Origin: Ananas comosus
Lineage: Eukaryota; Streptophyta; Magnoliopsida; Poales; Bromeliaceae
NCBI RefSeq assembly: GCF_001540865.1
Contig: NC_033625.1
Coordinates: 13,796,866-13,860,865, forward strand
Length of the DNA: 64,000 nt
Direction: 5' to 3'
This document shows positions 31,401 through 42,850 of the stretch, piece after piece. The notes beneath the pieces were generated by a model that saw nothing but the letters and a program-made list of their open reading frames with translations, did not search any database and was not told the DNA's origin. A program made the position numbers and the translations under genes. The stretch's first letter is position 1, and each line of letters begins with the position of its first letter.

Positions 31401-33355
31401 TGTACTTTTTGTTTTTTTTTCAAAGTCATCACTGATCTATTCTCTTTTTGTTTATCCTTACACTATAAGTAATTAATCTATATATAATTTATATAAAAGA
31501 TGTTAAAAAAATACTGATTAAAAATAGCAAAGTATATATTCAACTAATTTTGACATGAAAAATGACAAAATATAAAAAGTTAACTAAAAGATAATTAAAA
31601 ATAACTTGATTGAATTGTAACGAGCCTATTATGTAGATTTATTTTACATTTTTTTCTAGTATTTAACAATTACCTTTATTTGTTTAGTTAGACTAGTACT
31701 TTCTTTTCTCTAATTTAAATTCTACATGACTAGACTGACTAATGCATAACTGATTATTTGCAATTTATACTTCTAAAAGGAATTGTTTCATCTATATTTT
31801 TAAAACAAATTAATTTGCAAGCCAACAAATAATAAAAGTAGAGATGGACTCAATTTTATTATGAGGAAAGGTGACTCTACAACTAAAAGGGTTAGGAAAC
31901 CCTACAACTCGATATTTAGATAAATTTCAAATTGTCCTTTTGTGTTACAATACTTTTTTCTTTGCCATCTTATGATTTAAAAAGTTATATTTTGCTCCTT
32001 TGTGATTAAATTTTATTTTACCAAAAAATTCTATGTAAATAGGATGGCAAAGCAAAATGGTTAAAAAATCACAGGATAATAAAGTGAAAAAACGCGCTTA
32101 ACTATAATGTAGTTAAGTATAACTTTCATAAACCATGGAGAAACAAAATCAAAAATAAACTAAACCATAGGAGGGCTCAGTATAATTTTTTGAACCACGG
32201 AAAAACGAAGTAAAAATGCACCATACCATAGAGAGCAATTTGATGTTTATCCTTTATTTTAATGCATTTAGATTTTGAGTGACAAAAGTTACAGTACAGT
32301 GATCGACCCGCTATTTCCAATTGGGCAAGTCAATGGAAAGTTTGTGAGGCTCACAATTAAGGAATCTGTTTACCTTTCTATCATGGACTTGACCCTCTTT
32401 TTATTTTTTTTATTTTTTATTTTTTTGCTTTTTTGACAAAAATGAACTTGACCATTTTTTTGTTCGCTTCTATATGCAAAGCACAGGAGACTATATATAT
32501 CTTTTAATTTTTATAGATAAGACTATGATGATGTAGTTATATTTTTCTATATCTTCTAATCCACAAACTTAGCCTTCAAAGAAACAATTATTATAGCATA
32601 TGCATGTTTAGTTATAATTATAATATTTAAGTTATAAATTAATTATTTGTTTAGTTAGACTAGTATTTTTTTTCTCTAATTTAAATTCTATGTGATTAGA
32701 TTGACTGATGGATAACTAATTTTTAAACCACAGAGGAATGCGCCAAATCATAATATAGTTTATAATTTTTAAACCACAATATAGCAAAGTAAACTATAGG
32801 AAGGCACAACGGAATTTTTTAAAACACAGAGGAATGGAGTAAAAATGTACTGTACCATAGTGGGCAATTTCAAATTCATCCTTTATTTTATGTGCATTTA
32901 GATTTTGAGTGACAAAAAGTATAAAACCGTGATTGACCGGCTTTATTTACAATTGGGAAAGTCAATGGAAAATTTGTGAGACCCACAATTAAGGGAGTCC
33001 ATTTATGTTTTTATCATAGACTTGACCCCCTTTACTTTTTATTTTTCTTTTTATTTCGACAGAAATGAACTTAGACCTTTTTTTCTTTTTTTTCCTTCGC
33101 TTCTTTATGCCCAGGATCCACTCATGCTATAATAATTATTTTTTTAAGAGCTAAGTTTGTGAAATAAAAGATACAGAAAAAAATAACCACACCATCATAG
33201 TCTTATCTACAGAATTGAAAGATATACATATTGTCTCATGTGCTTTCGAAAACAACTTGAAAGTATAAAGAATTCTGTGCCTTCAAAAGCACAGTAAGCG
33301 ATACATATCTTTCAGTTTTGTAGATAAGACTATGATGGTATGGTTATACTTGCGC
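31401..33355. repeat. Kinase-cluster spacer repeats (two more unit copies)
   Basis: No gene. Unit copies at about 31670-32590 and 32630-33350, each with the tagttagactagtattttt and ctatatgcccagg markers. The second ends in the mirror-like sequence cttgaaagtataaagaattctgtgccttcaaaag, corresponding to the centre of the foldback at 30430-30790. Confidence 0.6.
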
Positions 33356-33850
33356 TAGGGACGGCCGGGACACGCCAATCTTTTTAGCTTCTGTTAATAG
33401 AACATGCTAATTGAAGCGAAAGGAAAAAAATAAAGTAAAATAAATTAATACACAAATTGTTAGAATGTCTTTATTTATAATTTTATTCTTTTAATTTAAT
33501 TAATTTTATATTTCTCTTTTTCCTTCGCTTCTGGATTTGGAGGTCCCCGAATAGAAGTTTTAAAATACAGAACTAGAGAAAAGCTAAAACACAAAAAGTA
33601 GAGGACAATAATTGAAAAATTATAGAAAACCTCCTTCTTTTTGGATTTGGAATAGATCTATACGTAAGATATAATAGGGCTAAATTTCTTAATCCAGCTA
33701 TATTATTTTAGATTGTAACTAGGTCCAAAAAATTAAAAGAGTTAAGCATGATAAAAGTATAATGGTTCTAGAATAGATGAACCGTGAAAAGTGGGGCGTC
33801 ATAAGGATTGACCCCTTAGCTGTTGAATGAGGACCATTTGGCGTGAATCA
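33356..33850 (+). other. Orphan copy of the 3' flank of kinase gene B
   Basis: Matches 41555-41830 (acaccaatctttttagct, aattaatacacaaa.tgtta, tttggagg.ccccgagtagaagtttt) and then 43855-43985 (atataatagggctaaa, gagagttaagc.tg, gggacgtcataa-like). The roughly 2 kb holding the copia fragment at 41840-43850 is absent here. Confidence 0.65.
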
Positions 33851-35057
33851 AATTAATTAGTCTCCTTTAACATAAATGTTATTATAGGATAAGGCTCTCT
33901 AGCTCTTACAATCAATTTTAAAAGGAGTTAAAAAGTTCTTGTTTGCGGTGTTTGGTAACTTAACAGATTTTGTAGTGCATTTATGATGAATTTAAACGGA
34001 GTTTCAGGCCCCTCCTAGCTTCAAGCAAATGTGAATCACAACATTTACGAGAATCTAATAATTTTTTAAAAAAAGGGGCAAAATTATTCTTGAGAATTAG
34101 TACTAAATGAAATCTGTCCTATGAACTGTAATCCCAATTAATGATAAAAATGTATGGAGATCATTTTGAAATAGCCTCCTAATTCTAATGTAAAATATTC
34201 TCTGATTGAAACAAAGATCTCAAGAAAAAAAATTATAACAGCTAATAATCAAGATTAAGGAAAAGCCTGGCCCAAGAACCAGAGCAAGCCCGATACCCAT
34301 CGGACCTTTTTTTGCCTGTCTTTTAAATAAATTGTACATAAATAGAAGTATATACAAATATGTGTACAATAATATAAAAAGAATCTTATGGTATGAATAT
34401 GATTAGAGATGCAAATGGATCCGAACTGTTGGAGCTCCCGCCCCGATCTTCCCCGAATGGGGTGGTAAGTGGGAACAAAATATATAGAAAAATATAACCT
34501 GTCTTGAATTCGTCCCAATCCGTCAAGTAAATGAAGCAGGAGGCGGTAGATCCTTTTCTTCCTTCAGTCCATCTTGATTCGTCAAAAATCCGTCAAAAAT
34601 CTACTCCTGCCTTGATCCGCCCCGAATGGGACAGTAAGTGGGAGCCACAAAATCTTTTTTTTTATGATTACAACATTTACGAGGATCTAATAATTTTTTT
34701 AAAAAAAGTTGCAAAATTATTCTTGAGAATTAGTACTAATTGAAATCTGCCATGTCCTTCAACCATGGACCATTTTGAAATAGCACCTCTAGTTTATTTT
34801 TTAAAATTTTACTGATCTGATGAAAATAAAGATCTCAACAAGAAAAGTATAACAGCTAAATCATCATGACCAAGAAAAAAAAGAAAAAGAATTGTTGAGA
34901 AAAGTATTGGAATAAAAGCCACCCTTAGTCCAGCAGGGCCCAAATCACTTGAGTGGGCTTCAGACCCAGCCCAAAGCTGAAAGAAGTAAAAGCCTGGCCC
35001 AAACAGAAGAGCAAATTTTAAATAAATTCAACACAAATAGAAGTATATATAAATAGG
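33851..35057. repeat. AT-rich spacer with fragments of an hAT-like element
   Basis: No gene. Fragments at about 34250-34420 and 34975-35057 share aagcctggccca, tttaaataaatt.tacata and aatagaagtatat with 35640-35875 and 62935-63230. Around 34395-34660 there are two copies of a ccccgaatggg...cagtaagtggg motif with intervening duplicated atttacgaggatctaataa sequence (compare 34045-34060). Confidence 0.4.
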
Positions 35058-35290
35058 GAGTCCGGCTGCTATGCAATCGATAGCACCAAACACTTGGTGC
35101 TATCAAGTTTTCTGCCGTTAGATTAATCCCTTTGATTATTTTTATCCGTTAGATTATATTATTGAACCAACCACTCACTCAACCCCAGAAGGCCCACATC
35201 ATCCTAACTGCATATTTCTCAATTCAAGGGCTAAAAATTCAATAGCACCAATAACTTAGTGCTATTGATAGTATTCCAGCTTAGTTCTAT
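35058..35290. mobile_element. Small micron-like MITE
   Basis: Left gagtccggctgctatgcaat, then cgatagcaccaaacacttggt. Right aatagcaccaataacttagt, then gctattgatagtattccagc. The interior carries ccgttagattatattattga. It interrupts an hAT-like fragment whose two sides (aagtatatataaatag / ctataaatagg) resume on both sides. Confidence 0.6.
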
Positions 35291-37289
35291 AAATAGGTGT
35301 ACAATAATATATAAAGGATCTTATATTATAAATACCATTGGTTAAATAGTGTAATAATAGAATAAGTATTAGAATACTATGCATGTATGCTAGTTATTTA
35401 TGTGTTTGTGTGCGCGCGCGCACACATGCCTACGCAAACACGCATAAGTAGTGATGAACAATTGGGATTGAGCCTTCAAATTTATTACAGCATTACACCC
35501 TTTACTTAAATTAAATGTGTGCAACCTTTAAAATCCACTTTTTATGTATAAATATTGTTAAAAATCAATTTGATCATCTCCATATATGCTCTGGATTAGG
35601 AGTGTGATGTGTGTCGTGCTAGAGTGGACGACAAGGTTCAATGCACTTTTTAATTTACGCCCCGTATTTTAAATAAATTATACATAAGTCGAATAATATA
35701 TAAATATGTGTCCAATAATATGAAAAGAATCTTATGTTATAATCAGCCTAATTAGGCCCTAAATTATTTTCGGTCTAAATTTTTTAGTCCGGCCCAAGCC
35801 CAATATTGTTTTTCGAGTACGCGAAAAAAAAACCCAAATGAGGCCTGGTCCAACTGGCCCAGTTCCACCCCTAACAGGAATGAACAGTTAAGGACTCAAT
35901 TGTCATTTGAATTGCTAATCTGTACTGCATCTCTAGTTTGTGACTCAGGAGATATTTCTCAAACAATCTAAATACTTACCAGTACACATATGATATTGCA
36001 AATTCACAGAGGGCCATTATTATTTTTTTAAATTTGTAGGGTACATATGAAATTAATTCTAAGATTAATACATTTAGGGTGGATTCTGCTAATTTTTAAA
36101 ATAGTGATGAACAGTTGAGATTGAGTGCTTAAATTTATTATGATACTGCGTCCTTTACTTGAGCTGGTCTCTGCAATTATAATCATATATATATACGAAC
36201 TTAATTTAAATGTATGCATCCTTTAAATCCACCTTTTACATATAAGAATTCAAAAAGATTAATTTAATCATCTCCGTATATGCTCTAGATTAGGAGTGTA
36301 ATGTGGGTCGTGCGGACGATCACGTTCCGAAGGAGAAAGGGCCCATGGTCCACTGCACTTTTTAAAATTTTAAAACTCGTCCCCCTTTTAGGACCAGGTC
36401 CTAAGGGGTTCCCTAAAGAGGAAGAGAACCCAATTTCCCCTCCATTGGGAAGGAAAAAAAAAAATTCAAATTAAAATTTTTTTAATATCAAATATATATA
36501 ATTGTAGGAAAAGTTTTATTTGATTTAAATCAGCTAACATCATTTTAATTTTAAAATTTATGTTAATTACTTGTTAATAAATTTACGGTCATGAAAATTT
36601 CATGAGTATACTTCAAATTTGTAAAGATATATAAACAATGAATTAAAATTTTGAAGTCATTAATGTGTCGTTGACTGGCTCAAGTTAAACAAGTTAAAAT
36701 GTTGGATAGCTGACTCAAAATGGTCTATAGCTTAAATAAGTTTATATGTTTTTACTAAAAGTTTATTTCCAACGTACTTTTCTTAAAATCTTTGTTTCCG
36801 CAGGCTTAATTATCAGAGAATATATACTTTTTGTTAGGATTAATGCAAATACATAGTCATCACTATTATGTTGTCCCTTTGAAATTGATTAGCCTAACCT
36901 TTTGATAATTAATTTTCTGCAAATTAATCGGAGCGTACACTACTTAGTTTGACTGATGCCAAATGGTCCTCATCGATCACTCAATTGTCGAGTCACAGGC
37001 CCCACTAGTGTTCACCATAGAATTAATTGGTTGTGTTTTTATTTGCCTCTTTTTTTGTTTTTAGTACACGTTTCAACTTTATAGATGAGACTAATTCTAA
37101 GTGGTGGTGCTGTACGTATTCTCCGCATCTTCGCTTGCATTAATAAATAAATTAATGGACCCTTGCCATCTAAAAGTCAAGAAAGATGCAAAAATGCATT
37201 GTAAGAACATCAAATCTACAAGGGCAACTATGAGGAGATCTAATCGACCTGTAATCACTCGTGAGGGAAACAAGAAGCAGCACTCGATC
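35291..37289. other. Spacer upstream of kinase gene B
   Basis: No gene seen. It holds an alternating purine-pyrimidine run gtgtgcgcgcgcgcacacat (35410-35430), the end of an hAT-like element (ggcccagttccacccctaa near 35875), and a diverged duplication: 35450-35640 resembles 36100-36350 (atgaacaattgggattgag, ctccatatatgctctggatta). I see no clear promoter for gene B. Confidence 0.45.
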
Positions 37290-39056
37290 ATGGTGGAAAG
37301 GCTCTCTCTTCTTCGACTGTCATGCCTCCTCCTCCTCCTCCTCCTCCTCACTTGTGTCGGCGTTGCAGAAGGCCGCAAGAATCACGTCAGCTGTTCTTCG
37401 TCGTGCGGGCATCTCCACGACATCGGCTATCCTTTCCGTTTGAAGAGCGATCCGCCGGGATGCGGATCCCCAGGTTACGAGCTTCTCTGCGACGGCGGCA
37501 AACCTATGCTGGAGCTGGGGTCGGCAAAGTACTACGTGACCGACATCTCGTACGCCAACCAGACTATCAGCGTGGTTGATCCTATGTTTGTAGATGGCGA
37601 TAGATATTGCCTTCTTCCACTCCAATCTCCACCGCCTGACTTTTCAGAATTGTATCGCAACGTCGGAGAATGGGGGGCTTTCTTCGTGAATTGCACGAGG
37701 CCGGTTCAAAACGGCTGGTACCAGCGCGTGCCTTGCCTAAGCAGTAACAACTCATTTGTCTACATAGCAGATGATATGTTCCCATCTTCTGTGGTTTCTA
37801 TTGGGCCCTCATGTGCATTTCTGACCAATATTCCGGTGCTCGCCGATCAGTTCACGGACCAGACCACCGCCAATATTTCTGAGCTCTTGAAGGAGGGATT
37901 CATGCTTTCCTGGGACGTAGGCCCTGAACCAGCATTTGCAGTGATTCGTAGATACTTGGAAGAAGCAAAAAGGTACGAAACACTACGTACCATGTATAAA
38001 TTAGAGTTCACCAGTATCAATTCACTAAATTTGCTACCAAGCCTACCATGCAGTTTCAAATTTACTTTTGAGTTTTAGGAAATTTTTTAGTTATAAGATA
38101 GTTTTTCAATATATACCAAATGCTGCGACAGGAGCCATTAATTACATTATACGAAACAATTATTATTCTCCAAAGAAAGAATTAAGTTACAAGAGATCGA
38201 ACGATGTTTATAATATCTTGGATTAATTAAACTCTACAACTTTGTACTTAATTTATAGATTTTTTTTTTTCACTTTTACATTTTACTAATTATTTTTTCA
38301 AATACACAATTATTTTATTATATTTTATCGCCTTGATCTACACTGTATTTTAGATTTAATTTTCTTTTAATTTATTTTTGTAATTTTTTCTTTTGTCTTA
38401 AAAGTTATTAAACTATTTTTTTTCTCGTCAATCATTACAATATCATTAATAAATCTACATTATTATTTTAGACAATAGAAGCATTAATTAAATGACAGAC
38501 AAAAGTATTAAATGTTAGCTAGAAAAAAATATAAAATTATTAAGAAGCATCAAGAATAGTTTATTACGAAGCATTAATTAAATGGTAGAAAAATATATAA
38601 ATAAATCTCCATGATAGACTCATTGAATATTTTTATTAAATTATTTTTAACTATTTTTTGTCGTTTATATATTATGTTTTTATTTTTTTGTGTTAAAATA
38701 ATCTTAATAAAATGTGCTACCATTTTCAATCAATATGTTTAAATAGCTTTTATTCAAAATTATAAATTTATTGCTTATTTCAACAAAAAAGGAGAGTTGA
38801 GTGATGTGTTTGAACAAAAAATGTACAAAATAAAAAATGAAAAAAACGTATAAAGTCTAGCATATTACAGCATAATCAAACCTAATATTTTTTTATATAT
38901 TCAATATCTTTTCTCATATCTGGGCTTGAAAATTTTTGATACCCAAAGCTTAGAGTCAAGCCAGATTGGAACTCACAATTTAATACTCTCATATCAAATT
39001 AAATTATATAAAATAAATATTTTATTCTTCAAAAGCTCAAGCGATCAAAAAAGTGG

Positions 39057-39132
<76 letters not shown>

Positions 39133-39291
39133 TGCTACTATACTATTAATAGTACCAAACGCTTAGTACTATTGAGTTTTTGGCCGTTGGATGAAAGTAT
39201 GTGCGGTTAGGATGATAGTAATCCCTTAGGGTTGAGTGGGTGCCTGATTGGTTTAATGGTATAATCTAACGGGTGAAAATAATTAAAGGGC

Positions 39292-39350
<59 letters not shown>

Positions 39351-41156
39351 GTCTTGTGTGCTCTCAGGAGCACAGTGTCCTTCGTGCTCCTGAGCTGTTT
39401 TCGATGATGGAGCTTCCGAATCGACGATCGGCTCCGATAAATTTGATCTAGCATATTTGAAGTATGTAGAAAATAAATTTTACGATTTTTCGATATCGTT
39501 TACTTAGTGATCGACAAGTTTCAAGTCATTATATTCTTTGTCTTGTTCACTGGTTATTTAACCGCTTGTTTTTATGTAATAGCAACAACTACTTAACCAG
39601 GCATAGCTTCATTTTCTTTCAGAGTTCAAATTTCGTCTTCATGAATGAAAACAAAAACAAGATAAAATTATCCTAAAATATACATAATTAATTTTCATCC
39701 GCACGAACCAGCATAACACATCATAATTACATTATTTGCAGCAATTTTGCCAATGTTGTCAACAATAAAGGGCGTCTCTCCATTCCATACGCTTTGTTTG
39801 AAAGTGAGGACTATTTCGTGCACAGTATGAACAAAATGTTCCTCAACAATCACTACTTTCGCTATGCAGTCACTGTGGTTGTTGTAATACAGATTGTGCA
39901 GCTTTTACTAGGTAAACCTACCAAATGATTTAGCGACAAGCGACAAACTGTTCTTTTTTTTTTCTTTTTCTTTTTCCCTCCTCTCTAATCAACTAATATG
40001 TGAATTTTTTTTTTCAGTATTATGGATTTTAGGGAGGTTCGTTTTCGCACCAATTTCGCTTCTCACTCTAATAGCTTATAAGTTATGGAGCAGTCATGTG
40101 TCCATCGACCTTGTAGAAAAGTTTCTCCAAGACCAGCAAATGCTCTCACCTACGAGATATTCCTACACTGATATCATTGCAATCACGGGCCACTTTCGAG
40201 AGAAGCTAGGACAAGGAGGATTTGGGTCGGTCTTTAGAGGCACACTCTTAAGTGGCCAACATGTTGCCATCAAGATGCTTGGAAATTCTCAATTCAATGG
40301 AGAAGACTTCATCAATGAGGTCTCAACAATTGGTAGGATTCACCATGTAAATATAGTGCGGCTTTTTGGCTTTTGCTCAGAAGGATCAAAGAGGGCTCTT
40401 GTTTACGAGTACATGCCTAAAGGATCATTAGACAAGTATATCTTCTCGGCAAGAGGAACTAGTAATAGGCCCTTTTCCTGGGATAAGCTCAATGAAATAG
40501 CACTTGGGGTGGCTCGGGGTATTGATTATTTGCATCGAGGATGTGACATGCAGATTTTACATTTCGACATCAAACCACACAATATTCTCCTAGACCAGCA
40601 TTTCAACCCAAAGGTTTCAGATTTCGGACTTGCAAAGTTGTACCCAAAGGATTATAATCTTGTTTCTGTTAGTGCAGCAAGAGGAACCATTGGATATATT
40701 GCTCCAGAATTGGTATCGAGGAACTTTGGGATTGTATCTGACAAATCTGACGTCTACAGTTTTGGAATGCTATTATTGGAGATGGCGGGAGGCAGAAGGA
40801 ATGTGGACGGGATGATGGAAAATACAAGCCAAGTTTACTATCCTTCTTGGATCTACGACCAACTTACAAAGAATAATGGGATGATTGAAATAAATAACAA
40901 TATTGAGATTTATGAAGTAGAAAGAAAGCTATGTAAAGTGGGGTTGTGGTGCATTCAGATGAAATCATCAAATCGCCCAACTATGGACAAAGTTGTAGAG
41001 ATGTTGGAAGGGGATACGGATAACTTGCAAATGCCGCCAAGGCCCTTCTTTGCATCCTCGCACCCAATCTCCGCAAGGCAATCTTCCATGCAATCCATTT
41101 CTATAGAACTATCGATCATTTCCGAGCAGGATGACTATTCAAATTCGGATCAATAA
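37290..41156 (+). CDS. Kinase B: LRK10-like receptor kinase
   Basis: Exons 37290-37972, 39742-39911 and 40018-41156 (GT-AG, phases agree) give 663 residues. Signal peptide MVERLSLLRLSCLLLLLLLL up to about residue 28; the open frame extends upstream to 37101, but this Met directly precedes the leucine-rich signal. GUB_WAK-type domain at about 35-110 (CSSSCGHLHDIGYPF, CGSPGYELLCDGG). Exon 2 ends in a hydrophobic stretch that continues in exon 3 (about 269-306), the membrane segment. Kinase: GQGGFG 349-354, VAIKML Lys370, HFDIKPHNILL Asp468, DFG Asp486, APE 513-515; non-RD. The tail is Ser/Glu/Asp-rich. Intron 1 is 1.77 kb and carries a (TA)n tract and a MITE end. Kinase motifs match genes A and C but the sequence is well diverged, so it is an older paralogue with the same expected role at the plasma membrane. 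Confidence 0.92.
38079..39061. other. Intron 1 of kinase B, AT-rich part
   Basis: Low-complexity AT-rich sequence without a gene. Phrases around 38280-38700 resemble, loosely, the spacer at 44280-44640 (acattttactaattatttttt; agattta.tttt.ttttaatt) on the same strand. Confidence 0.4.
39062..39128. repeat. (TA)n microsatellite in intron 1 of kinase B
   Basis: About 67 bases of alternating TA, followed at 39130-39300 by a small micron-like MITE and at 39308-39348 by a GA run. Confidence 0.95.
39130..39560. mobile_element. Small micron-like MITE plus left end of a foldback MITE, in intron 1 of kinase B
   Basis: 39130-39300 carries tatgctactatactattaat, agcgtt/aacgct-like caccaaacgcttagtactat and taatctaacgggtgaaaata. 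39348-39560 is the left half of the larger family: ctctcaggagcacagtgtcc, gtgctcctgagctgttttcg, gatgatggagcttccgaatc. Its right half is missing. Its end variant (gagcac) matches the right-half fragment at 1-245. Confidence 0.55.
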
Positions 41157-42289
41157 TATAAGAGAAGTAAAATTTGTTAGTTCAGTTACTCAAAGCTAAG
41201 TTTGCTGTTGTGTGGAGCAACTAAGTTATATGCCAATGATTTTCAGAGCATTCCATGGCTAGTAACTTAGTTGAGGGTTATCTATATATCATCTATCTAT
41301 AGTTGCATATATGAATGGGGTTTATATTAAAGTGCAGTGTTAGCGCCCCGAAATCTTCATGAGAGTTTTGCTTGAAGACCTTTTTCTTTGTTTATTGCTT
41401 CTTGAACTTCTATCAGTATAGCAAATTAATTGGTCTATTCTGTCATTTGCTAGTTAGTCTACCGAATATGATAATTAATAAACTAGACGCAAGATAAATA
41501 TTTTTGAATTGAGGTATGTACCACATGCACAAATTAATTAACGTTATGCTTTGATAAGGCACACCAATCTTTTTAGCTGCTAGTAATATAACATACTTAT
41601 TGAAGCAAAAGGCAAACATAAATAAAGATAAATTAATACACAAACTGTTAGTCTTTATTTATAATTTTATATTGTTAATTTAATTAATTTTATATTTCTC
41701 TTTATCTTTGCTTTTAGATTTGGAGGACCCCGAGTAGAAGTTTTAAAAAACAAAAAGAAAAAAATATAGAAAACTAGTTGGAAAATCATAGAAAACTGCT
41801 TCTTTCTTTTGTTTGGTTGCTAATGTAGAGAATCGGCATACCAGAATAACTACAAAATTTTTATTAATACAAATATATATACTTTTACCAGCCTTTCACA
41901 CACAACACTTATTTTGTAGTGGACTCAGCACATTTTTACTCACGCACCCAAAAAGCTCACACACAGACCCACCACACACACCAACACACTAAACTATCTC
42001 TCCTCTACTCCCTCACTCTCTACACTAACTTCTTCTCCACAAATTACCTTGGTGTGGGGACCTCACACCTATTTATAGGCCCACTAGGTTGATTCAATTG
42101 ACTTAATAAAGTCAATGTGGGCTTAGAGCTCTCTTTAGAAAACTCTCTGTTTCAGAGAAAAGAAATAGAGGAAATGGGACAAAAATAGAGAGAAGAAAAT
42201 GAGAGAGAGAGAAAGGAGAAAGAGAAAGGGAAGGAGGGAGGAGCAGCGGTTCTTCTTTTATACTCCCCATTAAGGCTGAACTCCATCTT
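41157..42289. other. 3' flank of kinase B and possible LTR of a copia element
   Basis: No gene. 41555-41830 is repeated at 33356-33640. 41840-42255 is transposon-like (cacacacc-rich, acactaaactatctctcctc, then a GA-rich run 42190-42240) and sits where the 3' LTR of the adjacent - strand copia fragment would be, but I could not find a second copy or clear LTR ends. Confidence 0.4.
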
Positions 42290-42850
42290 AGTTAGCATTA
42301 TTCTACTAATCACTCCCAATTGCATTATGTAGTCCTCAAACTTGATGGTGCTGAATCATTTGGTGAATATATCTGTTATTAATTTAATTGCTCTTCCATC
42401 TCTAGTGATTAACTCAGATAGATTTTTCCCTCATACTATTCATCTCCTCTTGAACCATCTCTAGTGACTAAGTCATCTACATAGACTAGCATGGATATCT
42501 TCTTACGCTGCTTTTTTGACGAATATACTTGAGTCTGTGAGCTTAGCCTGCTATCCACTTGCACTAAGAACTCAACTATTTTACTATACCATGCTCTTAA
42601 TACTTACTTCAATCCATGGAGAGCTTTTCTTTGCATACGTGTTGAGGAGAAAGTCTTTACTTTCGAAGCCCCTCAGTTACTCCATATATATGTTTCAATC
42701 GATTTCTTCACACGAGAATGCATTCTTAATGTTTATTTGCCACAACTTCCATGATTTGCTAGCAGCAAGTGCTATTAGCACCTGTATAGACATGATATTG
42801 GCCATTAGACTAAATGTCTCATTGTAATCTAGTCTGTACTATTGTGAGAA
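42290..42850 (-). pseudogene. Ty1/copia reverse transcriptase fragment, internally deleted
   Basis: On the - strand, 42840-42620 reads like the copia RT start (YRLDYNETF, then LIALAASKSW and NAFLCEE-type IKNAFL). 42495-42460 gives MLVYVDDLV with the catalytic YVDD at 42472-42483. 42400-42300 reads ITDIFTK and FEDYIMQLGV, the usual C-terminal end of copia pol (ADIFTKPL...). The parts between are missing or out of frame, so this is a deleted, dead copy. Confidence 0.8.

Noticed and set aside
37101..37289. Upstream Met codons in the kinase B frame
   Set aside because: The 63 extra residues are charged and would bury the hydrophobic signal peptide that begins directly at the ATG of 37290.
41840..42255. 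A defined 3' LTR for the copia fragment
   Set aside because: I could find neither a partner LTR nor clear TG...CA ends with a target duplication, so it is described only as possible.
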